Source: Paenibacillus nuruki
GTDB taxonomy: Bacteria; Bacillota; Bacilli; Paenibacillales; Paenibacillaceae
Length of the DNA stretch: 64,000 nt
NCBI RefSeq assembly: GCF_001721045.1
Contig: NZ_MDER01000075.1
Span: forward strand, 62,001-126,000
Direction of reading: 5' to 3'
The notes beneath the pieces are model-generated. The model worked only from the letters and a program-made list of their open reading frames with translations, was not told the DNA's origin and searched no databases. Each line of letters opens with the position of its first letter. Within the stretch, counting starts at the first letter, position 1. Below, in pieces: positions 1 to 9,431 of this stretch. The position numbers and the translations under genes are program-made.

Positions 1-1
1 T

Positions 2-115
2 AAAGCACGCTCTGTACTTGGATGGAAGCCTTCTTACAATCAATTAGAAGATATTATTAGTGGTGCATGGCAATGGCACGAATCTCATCCACAAGGATAT
101 GGTAACCATGAGTAA
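2..115 (+). CDS. galE: UDP-glucose 4-epimerase, C-terminal end (partial)
   Basis: The frame is open from the window edge to a TAA at 113-115 and encodes the last 37 residues of a protein. The visible stretch contains [11 protein letters not shown] and then an amphipathic end with [13 protein letters not shown], which is the usual C-terminus of bacterial GalE (A-R-x-x-L-GW-P followed by W-x-W...HP-GY). GalE interconverts UDP-glucose and UDP-galactose in the Leloir pathway. The stop overlaps the galT start by 8 bases, so the two are translationally linked. The N-terminus and NAD-binding domain lie outside the window. Confidence 0.85.
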   Translation, partial: KARSVLGWKPSYNQLEDIISGAWQWHESHPQGYGNHE

Positions 116-1715
116 TCCAGTAGAACGTACAGCTGAACAAAATAGCGCATTACTTGCAATCGATGAACTGATTAAGTTCGCTTTTGATAAAGGATTAATT
201 AAAGGAGCCGATATCGATTACGGACGAAATCTATTGTTAAAACAATTCCATTTCGATGAACCTTATAATCCAGATGTACCGGCAATTCATATGGTCGCTC
301 AGGGACAAGCAGCGGCTGAACCACAAGTGATGTTGGATACATTGATTGATTATGCACATAGCATCGGATTATTGGTTGAAAATACAGATACGTACCGGGA
401 TTTAATGGATGCAGAGATTATGGGATTATTGATGGCACGTCCATCAGAAGTCACTGGAGATTTCTTTGATACGTTAGATCGGGAAGGTATTGAATCTGCA
501 ACAAGTGAATTTTATCAGTTATCGATCAATTCCAATTATATTCGGATGGATCGTGTCTCCAAAAATGTATACTGGAAGCAACCAAGTGCATACGGAGAAA
601 TGGAAATAACGATTAATCTGTCCAAACCTGAGAAGTCGTCAGCTGAAATTGCTTTGGCTAAATTAATGCCACCACCATCGTATCCTAAATGTCAGTTGTG
701 TCGTGAAAATGTAGGTTATGCAGGACGTATTAATCATCCAGCCCGCCAAAATCTACGTGTTATTCCACTTCAACTGAACGGAGAATCGTGGTTGTTCCAG
801 TATTCACCTTATGTGTATTACAATGAGCACTGTATCGTATTCCATCATGATCATGTACCGATGAAATTAACAAAAGATACATTCCGTCGTTTGCTTGATT
901 TTGTCGATGAATTCCCGCATTATTTCTTGGGATCGAATGCAGATTTGCCTATCGTAGGCGGTTCAATTTTGACACACGATCATTTCCAGGGTGGACGACA
1001 TACGTTCCCGATTGAACGAGCTACTGTGGAAGAAGTATATGGTCATAATGTTCATGATGATATTACATTAGAATTGGTAAATTGGCCGATGTCTGTCGTG
1101 CGTTTGCGTGCGAATAATTCATCTTTATTATTGAACTCCGCGAACGAGATCTATGAAGCATGGAAATCCTATAGTGATGCCGAAGTTGATATTTTAGCGT
1201 CAACGATTCAAAATGGAGAATCGGTTCGTCACAATACAGTGACACCGATTGTTCGTCGTCGTGATGGTCAATATGAAATCGATCTTGTATTGCGTAACAA
1301 TCGTACGAATGAACAGTATCCAGATGGGATTTTCCATCCTCATCCGGAGATGCACCATTTGAAGCGTGAAAATATCGGATTGATTGAAGTCATGGGATTA
1401 GCTATTTTACCAGGTCGTCTTAAAGAAGAATTGGATCAGATTGCTTCGATTTTAACAGGAGATATCGCTTTGCTGGATATGATTAGACAACAACCGAATC
1501 ATCCATTAGCGATTCACTTGCTTTGGATTGAGCATCTGGTTGAAGCGTACGGTAATGATCTAGATCATGATCAAGCCACGTTAACGATTCAAAATGAAGT
1601 CGGTACCAAATTTGCTGAAATTCTTGAACATGCAGGCGTATATAAACGCAATGATCAAGGTCGTAAAGCATTCCGCCGCTTTGTTACACGAATGAATTAT
1701 CATCTAAAAAGTTAA
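108..1715 (+). CDS. galT: UDP-glucose--hexose-1-phosphate uridylyltransferase (class II GalT)
   Basis: This 535-aa protein is the size of the Firmicutes class II GalT, larger than the E. coli type (about 350 aa). It exchanges UMP between UDP-glucose and galactose 1-phosphate in the cytoplasm. Visible signatures are the [13 protein letters not shown] segment, the NEHC...HDHVPM stretch and the active-site-like [15 protein letters not shown] near residue 290. The frame also opens at GTG 60, but the ATG at 108 has AAGGA (93-97) at a suitable 10-base distance and begins inside the end of galE. A strong terminator follows at 1730. The gene pair galE-galT indicates galactose use; galK is not in the window. 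Confidence 0.95.
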   Translation: MSNPVERTAEQNSALLAIDELIKFAFDKGLIKGADIDYGRNLLLKQFHFDEPYNPDVPAIHMVAQGQAAAEPQVMLDTLIDYAHSIGLLVENTDTYRDLMDAEIMGLLMARPSEVTGDFFDTLDREGIESATSEFYQLSINSNYIRMDRVSKNVYWKQPSAYGEMEITINLSKPEKSSAEIALAKLMPPPSYPKCQLCRENVGYAGRINHPARQNLRVIPLQLNGESWLFQYSPYVYYNEHCIVFHHDHVPMKLTKDTFRRLLDFVDEFPHYFLGSNADLPIVGGSILTHDHFQGGRHTFPIERATVEEVYGHNVHDDITLELVNWPMSVVRLRANNSSLLLNSANEIYEAWKSYSDAEVDILASTIQNGESVRHNTVTPIVRRRDGQYEIDLVLRNNRTNEQYPDGIFHPHPEMHHLKRENIGLIEVMGLAILPGRLKEELDQIASILTGDIALLDMIRQQPNHPLAIHLLWIEHLVEAYGNDLDHDQATLTIQNEVGTKFAEILEHAGVYKRNDQGRKAFRRFVTRMNYHLKS

Positions 1716-1729
1716 ATATGATGCTAGTC

Positions 1730-1775
1730 AATCTACTATCTCTGGGTAATGATAAGAGGTAGTAGATTTTTTTAT
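1730..1775 (+). terminator. Intrinsic terminator after galT
   Basis: A 14-bp stem (AATCTACTATCTCT against AGAGGTAGTAGATT, one G-U pair) is followed by a run of seven T. It closes the galE-galT unit. Confidence 0.9.
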
Positions 1776-1836
1776 ACAAATTTGGGTAAATATAATTGTA
1801 CGAAACCAATGTTAAAAGCAGTTTGATCGGGAAACT

Positions 1837-1864
1837 TTGTTTTTAGCTGTATAAGGTATATAAT
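1837..1864 (+). promoter_or_regulatory. Candidate housekeeping promoter for the alcohol dehydrogenase
   Basis: TTGTTT at 1837-1842 and TATAAT at 1859-1864 are separated by 16 bases, about 140 bases upstream of the start codon. The -10 is perfect and the -35 matches partly. Confidence 0.5.
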
Positions 1865-2006
1865 TGTAAAGGGCTGAGGAACAGTAACTTACTTATAACT
1901 TATTACAGCAGATATCCTACAGTTTATATTATAGATATACACTTATATCGAATAGAGAAGTATCACTTCATCTATGAATCGTTTTATTCCAAGGAGGAAT
2001 TTTCCA

Positions 2007-3170
2007 ATGAAATCATTTGAATTTTATAATCCAACCCGTCTTATTTTCGGTAAAGGTCAACTTGAAAAGTTGAAAAGAGAAGTAGGTAACTACGGTAAAA
2101 ACGTATTGCTTGTTTATGGTGGAGGTAGTATCAAACGTGCAGGTCTATACGACAAAGTGATCGGTTATTTGAATGAAGCAGGAGCTAACGTTACAGAACT
2201 TGCTGGTGTAGAACCGAATCCGCGTTTGTCTACTGTACACAAAGGTGTAGATTTATGTAAAACGAATAACATTGACTTGATTCTTGCAGTTGGTGGCGGT
2301 AGTGTACTTGACTGCGCCAAAGCGATTGCTGTTGGTGCAAAATATGATGGCGACATGTGGGACTTTGCACAACGCAAAGCAGCTCCTACCGATGCATTGC
2401 CATTAGGTACAGTATTAACTATGGCAGCAACAGGTTCAGAAATGAACAGTGGTTCTGTGATCACTAATACCGAAACACAAGAAAAATTAGGTTGGGGTAG
2501 TGCATATTCATTCCCTGCATTCTCTATTCTTGATCCTGAGAACACCTATTCATTGCCTAAAGATCAAACGGTATATGGTGTTGTAGATATGATGTCTCAC
2601 GTATTGGAACATTATTTCCATGCTGAGGAAAATACAGATATTCAAGACGGATTCTGTGAATCTATTCTACGTGGTGTTATTGATGCAGGACCTAAATTAA
2701 TCAATGATTTGCAAAACTTTGAATTACGTTCAACAGTGATGTATGCAGGTACAATGGCATTAAACGGTGTTGTTAATATGGGTTACAACGGAGACTGGGC
2801 AACTCATAATATTGAGCATGCGGTATCTGCTGTATACGATATTCCTCACGGTGGTGGACTTGCGATCTTATTCCCGAACTGGATGCAACATAATTTACAT
2901 GTGAATCCTGCTCGTTTTGCTAAATTAGCCGTTAATGTATTCAATGTAGATCCAACAGGTAAGAGCGATGAAGAAGTGGCTAATGAAGGTATTCAAGCAT
3001 TACGTGACTTCTGGACTTCAATTGATGCACCTAGCCGCCTAGCAGACTACGAAATTGACGATAGTCAAATCGATGTTATGGTAGACAAAGCGATGAAATT
3101 CGGCGCATTCGGTAACTTTAACAAATTAGAAGCAGAAGATGTGCGTAAAATTTACAGCATGTCTCTATAA
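2007..3170 (+). CDS. Iron-containing alcohol dehydrogenase (butanol dehydrogenase type, YugJ-like)
   Basis: The 387-aa protein matches group III iron-dependent alcohol dehydrogenases of the BdhA/YugJ type, which reduce aldehydes such as butyraldehyde with NAD(P)H. The N-terminal Rossmann-like half has [14 protein letters not shown] and [16 protein letters not shown]. The C-terminal half has the metal-binding histidines in [13 protein letters not shown] and [16 protein letters not shown]. The ATG at 2007 is chosen because AAGGAGGA lies at 1991-1998; an in-frame ATG at 1974 lacks such a site and adds residues not usual in the family. It is a single-gene unit with its own terminator. The physiological substrate cannot be told from sequence. 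Confidence 0.92.
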   Translation: MKSFEFYNPTRLIFGKGQLEKLKREVGNYGKNVLLVYGGGSIKRAGLYDKVIGYLNEAGANVTELAGVEPNPRLSTVHKGVDLCKTNNIDLILAVGGGSVLDCAKAIAVGAKYDGDMWDFAQRKAAPTDALPLGTVLTMAATGSEMNSGSVITNTETQEKLGWGSAYSFPAFSILDPENTYSLPKDQTVYGVVDMMSHVLEHYFHAEENTDIQDGFCESILRGVIDAGPKLINDLQNFELRSTVMYAGTMALNGVVNMGYNGDWATHNIEHAVSAVYDIPHGGGLAILFPNWMQHNLHVNPARFAKLAVNVFNVDPTGKSDEEVANEGIQALRDFWTSIDAPSRLADYEIDDSQIDVMVDKAMKFGAFGNFNKLEAEDVRKIYSMSL

Positions 3171-3204
3171 TTTCTCTATTTTTGAATACAATCAATAAAT
3201 ATAT

Positions 3205-3252
3205 AAGCTGCTTATTCCTATCAGTAATGATAAGGAATAGGCAGCTTTTTTT
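3205..3252 (+). terminator. Intrinsic terminator after the alcohol dehydrogenase
   Basis: A 15-bp stem (AAGCTGCTTATTCCT against AGGAATAGGCAGCTT, one G-U) is followed by seven T. Confidence 0.9.
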
Positions 3253-3270
3253 GTCTATATCGTAAAAAAT

Positions 3271-3297
3271 TGAAACTTTACTTACCATCAATACGTA
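3271..3297 (+). promoter_or_regulatory. SigW-type ECF promoter for the NfeD-flotillin operon
   Basis: TGAAAC at 3271-3276 and CGTA at 3294-3297 are separated by 17 bases, which fits the extracytoplasmic-function SigW consensus TGAAAC-N16/17-CGTA. In Bacillus subtilis the homologous yuaF-floT operon is a known SigW target, so position and partner genes support the call. Confidence 0.75.
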
Positions 3298-3380
3298 AAT
3301 ATAGGTATAACGCCAAAAAATGGTGGATTAAAGCAGAATATCGCTTTTTTTCGCTAAATAGAAGAAAGGAGCGAACAGAC

Positions 3381-3902
3381 ATGGAAACGCTATTTTGGAT
3401 TTGCTTAATCACCGGTGCACTTTATGCATTGTTCAGTCTGTTATTTGGTGACTTGCTTGGTGATGCGCTAGGTGGGATAGACTTACCAGGGTTTGATCTG
3501 TTTAAGCCTGTTATTTTGGCAGCAGCCGTTACATTGTTCGGTGGAGCAGGGATCATGTTAGTACGTTACAGTTCGTTCGCTCCTGTAGCTGTTGTACTGC
3601 TTGCATTATTGATTGCTGTTGTCGGAGGAATGTTTGTATTTTTTGTATATGTCAAACCGATGGAAAATAGTGAGGTTTCGACCAGTTACTCGATTCAAGA
3701 AATGATTGGTCGTATTGGAGAAGTCACAATACCTGTTCCACAAGTAGGATACGGTGAAGTGATGATTAAGCTTACAGGTGGCAACACGTTACATATTGCA
3801 TACAGTTTTGATCGTTGTGCACTCGCCGCCGGTATGCGGGTAGTGATCGTAGAAGAACAAGAAGGAACATTAGGTGTGTCTTTATTAGAAGATTCCATAT
3901 GA
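3381..3902 (+). CDS. yuaF: NfeD-family membrane protein (YuaF-like), partner of flotillin
   Basis: The 173-aa protein has hydrophobic segments at about residues 5-22, 34-56 and 62-85, followed by a soluble C-terminal domain of about 75 residues. That domain (IGRIGEVTIPVPQVGYGEV...) fits the OB-fold NfeD domain. YuaF of B. subtilis is almost the same length and sits directly upstream of floT, as here; it affects membrane fluidity and lipid domains. The ATG at 3381 follows GAAAGGAG; the frame is open further upstream from 3270 but that stretch overlaps the ECF promoter and lacks a good ribosome site. The next gene starts 75 bases later with no terminator between. Confidence 0.85.
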   Translation: METLFWICLITGALYALFSLLFGDLLGDALGGIDLPGFDLFKPVILAAAVTLFGGAGIMLVRYSSFAPVAVVLLALLIAVVGGMFVFFVYVKPMENSEVSTSYSIQEMIGRIGEVTIPVPQVGYGEVMIKLTGGNTLHIAYSFDRCALAAGMRVVIVEEQEGTLGVSLLEDSI

Positions 3903-3976
3903 TTGGCGTTAGAACAGAAGCAGTATAACAGCTTTTTGAAAAGGTAGCCTAAATCAGACCAAAAGGGGCGAGACGT

Positions 3977-5614
3977 ATGGCATTTTTGAATGAGATGATT
4001 ATTGTACCTGCGATTGTGATTGTAGTCTTGATCGTACTCGGAATTACATTCTGGGCAAGGTACAAAACGGTGAGTACAGACGAAGCAATGGTTGTCACAG
4101 GTTCTTTTCTGGGCAGTCGTAATATTTCAGATGATGGAGCAGGGCGCAAGATTAAGATTGTACGTGGTGGCGGCGCATTTATTTTACCTATTTTTCAGAA
4201 ATCAGAATTTCTGTCGTTATTATCACATAAACTGGATGTAACAACGCCCGAAGTGTATACAGAGCAAGGCGTACCGGTACTTGCAGATGGTGTAGCTATT
4301 ATTAAAATTGGTAGTTCGGTTGAAGATGTAGCGACAGCGGCTGAACAATTTATGGGCAAGCCTATTCAAGCATTACAAGCAGAAGCACAAGAAGTGTTAG
4401 AAGGTCATCTACGTTCGATTATGGGTTCGATGACTGTAGAAGAAGTCTATCGTAATCGCGATCGATTTGCGCAAGAAGTACAAAGTGTAGCTGCGCGTGA
4501 TCTGAAAAAGATGGGTCTACAAATTGTTTCTTTTACAATCAAAGATATACGCGATAAGCATGGATACCTTGAATCACTGGGTAAACCTCGAATCGCCGCT
4601 GTCAAAAGAGATGCAGAAATTGCTGAAGCTGAAGCGGTTAGAGATTCTCGGGTGCAGAAAGCATTGGCAGAAGAAGCCGGACAAAAAGCAGAATTACTTC
4701 GCGATACCAATATCGCTGAAGCTTCCAAAGAAAAAGAATTAAAAGTAGCTTCGTTTAAAAAAGATCAAGATACAGCAAGAGCCGAAGCCGATCAGGCGTA
4801 TCATATTCAAGAAGCCAAAGCCAAGCAGATTATGATGGAAGAACAGATGAAGATTGAACTGGTTCGTAAAGAACGTGAGATTGATTTACAAGAACGAGAA
4901 ATTACAGTACGTGAGAAATACTATGATGCAGAAGTGAAAAAGAAAGCCGAAGCCGATCGTTTCTCTGTAGAACAAGCAGCCGAAGCTGAAAAAGCTCGTA
5001 AAATGCGTCAAGCCGAGGCGCATCAATATTCAATAGAAACTGAAGCGAAAGCATCTGCAGAACAACAGCGTCTAGCCGGACAAGCAGAAGCCGATGCTGA
5101 ACGTGCTAAAGGTACAGCGGAAGCTGAAGTGATTCGTCTACGAGGTCTTGCTGAAGCCGAAGCGAAGCAGAAATTAGCAGAAGCATTCCAAAATTATGGA
5201 CAAGCCGCAATCCTTGATCTAGTTGCCAAAATGCTACCTGAATTAGCAGGTAAAATTGCAGAACCAATAAGTGCGATTGATAAATTGACTGTCGTAGACA
5301 CAGGTAAAGGTGAAGGCGGCGGAGCAACACGAGTGAGTAACTATGTAACTGAACTGATGGCTACAGCTCCAGAAATGCTGAAAAGTGTCTCGGGACTGGA
5401 TATCGAAGAATTAATCAAAGGATTTGCAGGTGGCAGATCACAGCAAGTTGGTAATAGCATTTCTGAGACTAGATCTGATATAGCTGCAAATAAATATTCA
5501 CAGACAGCAGACTCTTCTGAATCGGTATTATCTCTTCCAACTCAAGATAAAAATGATCAAGATCATGCAACAACATCTACAGGAATAGGAATTTCCAGCG
5601 AACAAGAACGATAA
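3977..5614 (+). CDS. floT: Flotillin-like protein FloT
   Basis: This 545-aa membrane scaffold protein organises lipid microdomains. An N-terminal membrane-inserting helix (about residues 7-27) is followed by an SPFH/band-7 domain to about residue 200. A long charged coiled coil follows, full of EA/AEAE repeats (about residues 205-400), then a flotillin C-terminal oligomerisation region (QNYGQAAILDLVAKMLPELAGKIAEP in shortened form: residues about 410-435). B. subtilis FloT is about 509 aa. The extra length here is a Ser/Thr/Asp-rich tail after about residue 490. AAAAGGGGCGAG precedes the ATG. The gene is cotranscribed with the NfeD gene and ends in a strong terminator; a yuaI homologue is absent. 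Confidence 0.95.
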   Translation: MAFLNEMIIVPAIVIVVLIVLGITFWARYKTVSTDEAMVVTGSFLGSRNISDDGAGRKIKIVRGGGAFILPIFQKSEFLSLLSHKLDVTTPEVYTEQGVPVLADGVAIIKIGSSVEDVATAAEQFMGKPIQALQAEAQEVLEGHLRSIMGSMTVEEVYRNRDRFAQEVQSVAARDLKKMGLQIVSFTIKDIRDKHGYLESLGKPRIAAVKRDAEIAEAEAVRDSRVQKALAEEAGQKAELLRDTNIAEASKEKELKVASFKKDQDTARAEADQAYHIQEAKAKQIMMEEQMKIELVRKEREIDLQEREITVREKYYDAEVKKKAEADRFSVEQAAEAEKARKMRQAEAHQYSIETEAKASAEQQRLAGQAEADAERAKGTAEAEVIRLRGLAEAEAKQKLAEAFQNYGQAAILDLVAKMLPELAGKIAEPISAIDKLTVVDTGKGEGGGATRVSNYVTELMATAPEMLKSVSGLDIEELIKGFAGGRSQQVGNSISETRSDIAANKYSQTADSSESVLSLPTQDKNDQDHATTSTGIGISSEQER

Positions 5615-5670
5615 TGGAATATTTATATGTAACAATCATGCTATAAAGCAAATCTGTTTACAATGACATC

Positions 5671-5713
5671 AAGACGACAAGTCCTTGCTCAATAAGGATT
5701 TGTCGTCTTCTTT
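5671..5713 (+). terminator. Intrinsic terminator after floT
   Basis: A near-perfect 16-bp stem (AAGACGACAAGTCCTT against AAGGATTTGTCGTCTT) is followed by a T-rich stretch. Confidence 0.88.
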
Positions 5714-5804
5714 ATCTAGTTAGCTAGCAGTTCAATTGTATTGACTAGAAGGTGAATTTTTGGTAACTTTACGGGATGAAGGTGATCGTAAAAGGGGTGC
5801 AAAT

Positions 5805-6671
5805 GTGAGCAGCCTACTTGTGGCTAAAGTGCTGAATAATAACGTTATTATCGCTGATCATCCTCAGTATGAAGAAGTTGTGGTGATTGGCAAAGGAATC
5901 GGCTTTAATCGTAAAGCGCGTGACGTGATTCCTTTAGATGTTGTCGAGAAGATGTTTATTTTAACCAATCAGCAAGAACAGGAACAATATAAGCAGCTCG
6001 CTGTTCAGATTGACGAGCGGATTATCGAAGTCATTAACGAAATCATTTATTATATTAATTCGGAAAGTAAGACTCCACTGAATGAACATATTCATATTGC
6101 CTTAACCGATCATATTGCATTTGCGATTAAGCGTGCCGAGCAAGGGATGACGATTCAGAATCCTTTTTTGTATGAGACACGAGAAATGTATCCATTAGAA
6201 TATAAATTAGCTGCTCATGCATTAGAAATCATTCATGATAAGCTAGGTGTAGCTTTGGAAGAAGATGAGATTGGTTTTGTCGCACTCCATATATATAGTG
6301 CATTGACCGATCAGCATATCACAGCGATCAAGGCGGATTCTCGTCTAATTGCCGATATGGTCAAAGTTATCGAAGATAGCCTCAAAATATCAATTACTGG
6401 TGATACTTTAGATTATTCTCGTTTGCTCACTCATTTGCGATTTGCGATTGAACGTATACGTAGAGGTGAAAAAGTAGCGGCTACTCATCGCTTAGAAGAA
6501 ATGCTTAAAATGGAATATCCTGAAGTCTATTCGCTATCTTGGAAATTAACAAAGATGATGGAGAAACGATTACGCCGACCCGTCTACAAAGCCGAAGTGA
6601 GCTACCTAACCATGCATTTACAACGGTTTGTCGAGAAGCGTGAAGAGGAAGAAGAAAGTACGCAACAATAG
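5805..6671 (+). CDS. glcT: Transcription antiterminator GlcT (BglG family)
   Basis: The 288-aa protein has the BglG/SacY layout. An N-terminal RNA-binding CAT domain (about 1-60, with VAKVLNNNVIIA and GKGIGF) is followed by two PTS regulation domains: PRD1 about 65-170 with HIHIALTDHIAFAI, PRD2 about 175-285 with LLTHLRFAIERI and YLTMHLQRF. The conserved PRD histidines are phosphorylation sites for HPr and EII in the family. When glucose is transported, GlcT binds the RAT RNA ahead of ptsG and lets transcription through. The GTG at 5805 follows AAAGGGG at 5791-5797 and leaves a family-length N-terminus; a TTG at 5760 is possible but adds 15 unusual residues. Its target lies directly downstream. 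Confidence 0.93.
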   Translation: MSSLLVAKVLNNNVIIADHPQYEEVVVIGKGIGFNRKARDVIPLDVVEKMFILTNQQEQEQYKQLAVQIDERIIEVINEIIYYINSESKTPLNEHIHIALTDHIAFAIKRAEQGMTIQNPFLYETREMYPLEYKLAAHALEIIHDKLGVALEEDEIGFVALHIYSALTDQHITAIKADSRLIADMVKVIEDSLKISITGDTLDYSRLLTHLRFAIERIRRGEKVAATHRLEEMLKMEYPEVYSLSWKLTKMMEKRLRRPVYKAEVSYLTMHLQRFVEKREEEEESTQQ

Positions 6672-6707
6672 ATTCAAAATCGATTAAATCTTTTTTATTG
6701 AAAAGGC

Positions 6708-6736
6708 TTGCAGATTTAAAAAGTGGGTGCTATAAT
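6708..6736 (+). promoter_or_regulatory. SigA-type promoter of ptsG
   Basis: TTGCAG at 6708-6713, a 17-base spacer and a perfect TATAAT at 6731-6736. Transcription would begin about 30 bases before the antiterminator target. Confidence 0.8.
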
Positions 6737-6773
6737 TCAGAACGTAATCAACAAATGAATAGCGGATTTTTTA

Positions 6774-6907
6774 ACGTGTTACTGATTCGATCAGGCATGA
6801 GTTAACAAAGTATTTGATGTAAGGCTGTAAGCACACAGGGGTAGTCTATCCTTATGTACCGAGATCCTTATCCTATCAGATACGTTGTTCACTCGTGCCT
6901 TTTTTTG
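6774..6907 (+). promoter_or_regulatory. ptsG leader: GlcT-responsive RNA antiterminator (RAT) overlapping a terminator
   Basis: The stretch at about 6774-6806 contains GTTACTGATTCGATCAGGC, which resembles the B. subtilis ptsG RAT. Its 3' part (6793-6808) can instead pair with 6885-6900 (AGGCATGAGTTAACAA against TTGTTCACTCGTGCCT, one G-U and one mismatch). Seven T follow at 6901-6907, making a terminator. The two structures are mutually exclusive, which is the known GlcT mechanism: bound GlcT stabilises the RAT and prevents termination. The terminator loop here is long (76 bases). Confidence 0.88.
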
Positions 6908-6975
6908 TGGCTTTCCGCCTTAATTTGTTGAAGCAACAATATATTATTTATACTATTCGAGGGGAAGTGGCGGTA

Positions 6976-9033
6976 TTGTTTAGACGTCTGTTTGGCGTTT
7001 TGCAAAAAGTAGGTAGAGCATTGATGCTTCCAGTGGCAATCTTGCCAGCAGCAGGTTTATTGCTTGGTTTTGGTAACATGCTCGTTAACCCTGACTTTTT
7101 GCAGTATATTCCTGCATTAAATGCACACTGGGTTCAAATTACAGCGACTGTAATGATGAACTCCGGACAAATTGTTTTTGATAACTTATCCTTGCTCTTT
7201 GCCGTCGGGGTAGCCGTCGGTCTTGCTGGAGGAGAAGGGGTAGCCGGGCTCGCAGCCATTATCGGTTATCTAATCATGAACGTAACGATGGGTACAGTTA
7301 TGGGTGTTACATCTGATATGGTTGGTAAAGGCGACTATTCAGTAGCTTCTGTACTTGGTATTCCTACATTACAAACAGGCGTATTCGGCGGTATTATTGT
7401 CGGTATTCTAGCCGCATCGATGTATAAACGTTTCTTCCGTATTGAATTGCCTTCTTATCTTGGTTTCTTTGCAGGTAAACGTTTTGTACCGATTATGACA
7501 GCTATTACTTCTTTGCTTTTGGGTCTAGTAATGGTTCTGATCTGGCCTCCAATTCAAACATTCTTAAACACGGTTTCTCACAGTATGGTTGAATCGAACC
7601 CTACATTAACAGCATTTATTTTCGGTGTAATTGAACGTTCATTGATTCCTTTCGGTCTACATCATATCTTCTACTCACCATTCTGGTATGAATTCGGTGA
7701 ATATGTAAACAAAGCAGGACAATATGTACGTGGTGACCAAAAAATCTTTATGGCGCAACTTCGTGATGGTGTTCCATTTACAGCAGGTACATTTATGACT
7801 GGTAAATTCCCGTTCATGATGTTCGGTCTTCCAGCTGCTGCACTTGCGATCTACCATGAATCCAAACCACAACATAAAAAATATGTTGCAGGTATCATGG
7901 GTTCTGCCGCATTGACTTCGTTCTTAACAGGTATTACTGAACCGCTTGAGTTCTCATTCTTGTTCGTAGCACCAGTATTGTTCGGTATTCATGCAATCTT
8001 CGCTGGTCTTTCTTTCATGACGATGCAGATTCTAGGCGTTAAAATTGGTATGACTTTCTCAGGTGGTCTGATTGACTTTGTATTGTTCGGCGTTATTCCT
8101 AACCGTACTGCATGGTGGGATGTTATCATCGTCGGTCTAGTCTTAGCAGTCATCTACTACTTCGGATTCCGATTTGCGATTCGCAAATTTAACTTGAAAA
8201 CACCAGGTCGTGAAGATACGCCAGCAGGTGATGATAGTGCAGTAAGCAGTGGTGGTAATAGCAAAGATGAATTGCCACATAACATTCTTGAAGCATTTGG
8301 TGGACAAGAGAATATTTCAAGTCTAGATGCTTGTATTACTCGTCTACGTATTCAAGTTAAAGAACCTAAAAACGTAAATAAAGATCGTTTGAAATCTTTA
8401 GGCGCTTCCGGTGTTCTAGAAGTGGGTAATAATGTCCAAGCGATTTTCGGAACACGTTCCGATACGATCAAATCGCAAATGCAAGATATTATTGCAGGGC
8501 GTACACCAAGACCTACACCAGTCACTGTAGATTCGGTTCCAGCAGAAGGAACAGCAGAGAATCAAGTGAACATTTTGGCAGAAGAAGTAATCGTTGCTCC
8601 TGCTGATGGTGAGTTGATGAATATTAGTGAAGTACCAGATCCTGTATTTTCACAAAAAATGACAGGTGATGGATTCGCAGTATTACCAACCAATGGAACC
8701 ATTTGTTCACCGGTGAATGGTAAAGTATTTAACGTATTCCCTAGTAAACATGCGATCGGTATCATGTCTGAAGCCGGTAAAGAAATTCTTGTGCATGTAG
8801 GCGTAAATACGGTTAAATTGAAAGGTCAAGGCTTCACTGTATTGGTTGCAGAAGGCGATGATGTTATGGCTGGACAACCGATCCTTGAAGTGGATCTGGA
8901 GTATGTAAAAGCAAATGCACCATCGATCATTACTCCGATCATTTTCTCCAACTTACCAGAAGGTGCTACTGTAACATTGCACAAAACAGGTAATGTAAAA
9001 ACAGGAGAAGGCAATATCGTTACCATCAAGTAA
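6976..9033 (+). CDS. ptsG: PTS glucose transporter subunit EIICBA
   Basis: The 685-aa permease imports and phosphorylates glucose. The membrane EIIC domain (about 1-420) begins FRRLFGVLQKVGRALMLP and has the FITGITEPLEF-like loop (LTGITEPLEFSF). EIIB (about 430-520) carries the phosphocysteine in SSLDACITRLRIQ (Cys about 453). EIIA (about 545-685) carries the phosphohistidine in ILVHVGVNTVKLKG (His about 607). B. subtilis PtsG is 699 aa with the same order. The TTG at 6976 is chosen because AGGGGA lies 10 bases upstream and the N-terminus then matches the family; the frame is open from 6895 but that part is the terminator leader. It is regulated by GlcT through the leader. Confidence 0.96.
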   Translation: MFRRLFGVLQKVGRALMLPVAILPAAGLLLGFGNMLVNPDFLQYIPALNAHWVQITATVMMNSGQIVFDNLSLLFAVGVAVGLAGGEGVAGLAAIIGYLIMNVTMGTVMGVTSDMVGKGDYSVASVLGIPTLQTGVFGGIIVGILAASMYKRFFRIELPSYLGFFAGKRFVPIMTAITSLLLGLVMVLIWPPIQTFLNTVSHSMVESNPTLTAFIFGVIERSLIPFGLHHIFYSPFWYEFGEYVNKAGQYVRGDQKIFMAQLRDGVPFTAGTFMTGKFPFMMFGLPAAALAIYHESKPQHKKYVAGIMGSAALTSFLTGITEPLEFSFLFVAPVLFGIHAIFAGLSFMTMQILGVKIGMTFSGGLIDFVLFGVIPNRTAWWDVIIVGLVLAVIYYFGFRFAIRKFNLKTPGREDTPAGDDSAVSSGGNSKDELPHNILEAFGGQENISSLDACITRLRIQVKEPKNVNKDRLKSLGASGVLEVGNNVQAIFGTRSDTIKSQMQDIIAGRTPRPTPVTVDSVPAEGTAENQVNILAEEVIVAPADGELMNISEVPDPVFSQKMTGDGFAVLPTNGTICSPVNGKVFNVFPSKHAIGIMSEAGKEILVHVGVNTVKLKGQGFTVLVAEGDDVMAGQPILEVDLEYVKANAPSIITPIIFSNLPEGATVTLHKTGNVKTGEGNIVTIK

Positions 9034-9107
9034 TACGTTCATTTCGACTTTTGCAATGAATCTCAAAAAAATATAAAATAACAGACTATACGTACTTGTA
9101 AGTAAAC

Positions 9108-9167
9108 AGTGCGATAAGGAGTTAATAATAGATCGTTGTTACAGTCATGATCTGTCCTTATCGCATT
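9108..9167 (+). other. Long hairpin between ptsG and ptsH
   Basis: AGTGCGATAAGGA (9108-9120) pairs with TCCTTATCGCATT (9155-9167), with a smaller AGATC/GATCT helix in the loop. There is no T run, so it is not a standard terminator. It may mark the 3' end of the ptsG message or limit read-through into ptsHI. The rest of the 9034-9431 gap holds AT-rich sequence and TATAAT-like motifs near 9340 without a convincing -35. Confidence 0.55.
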
Positions 9168-9431
9168 GAATTTACAAATTGCTTATAGTTTTGTTATTAA
9201 GCTGCATTGTAAGCAATACTTAGAAAATACTTTATTTTTTCTAAAAACATCATGAATTTGCAGGATATTGCTGAATAATGTTAGCGATTGCTGAAAAAAG
9301 TCGAAAATAATTGTTTTGAAACGTGCATCACGCCTTATAATGCTGTACAATATAAGGGATGATCTAGTTATTAGTTAGTTATGATTGATCTTTACTATCC
9401 TATTATGATGAGAAAGCGAGTGAATTTTATA

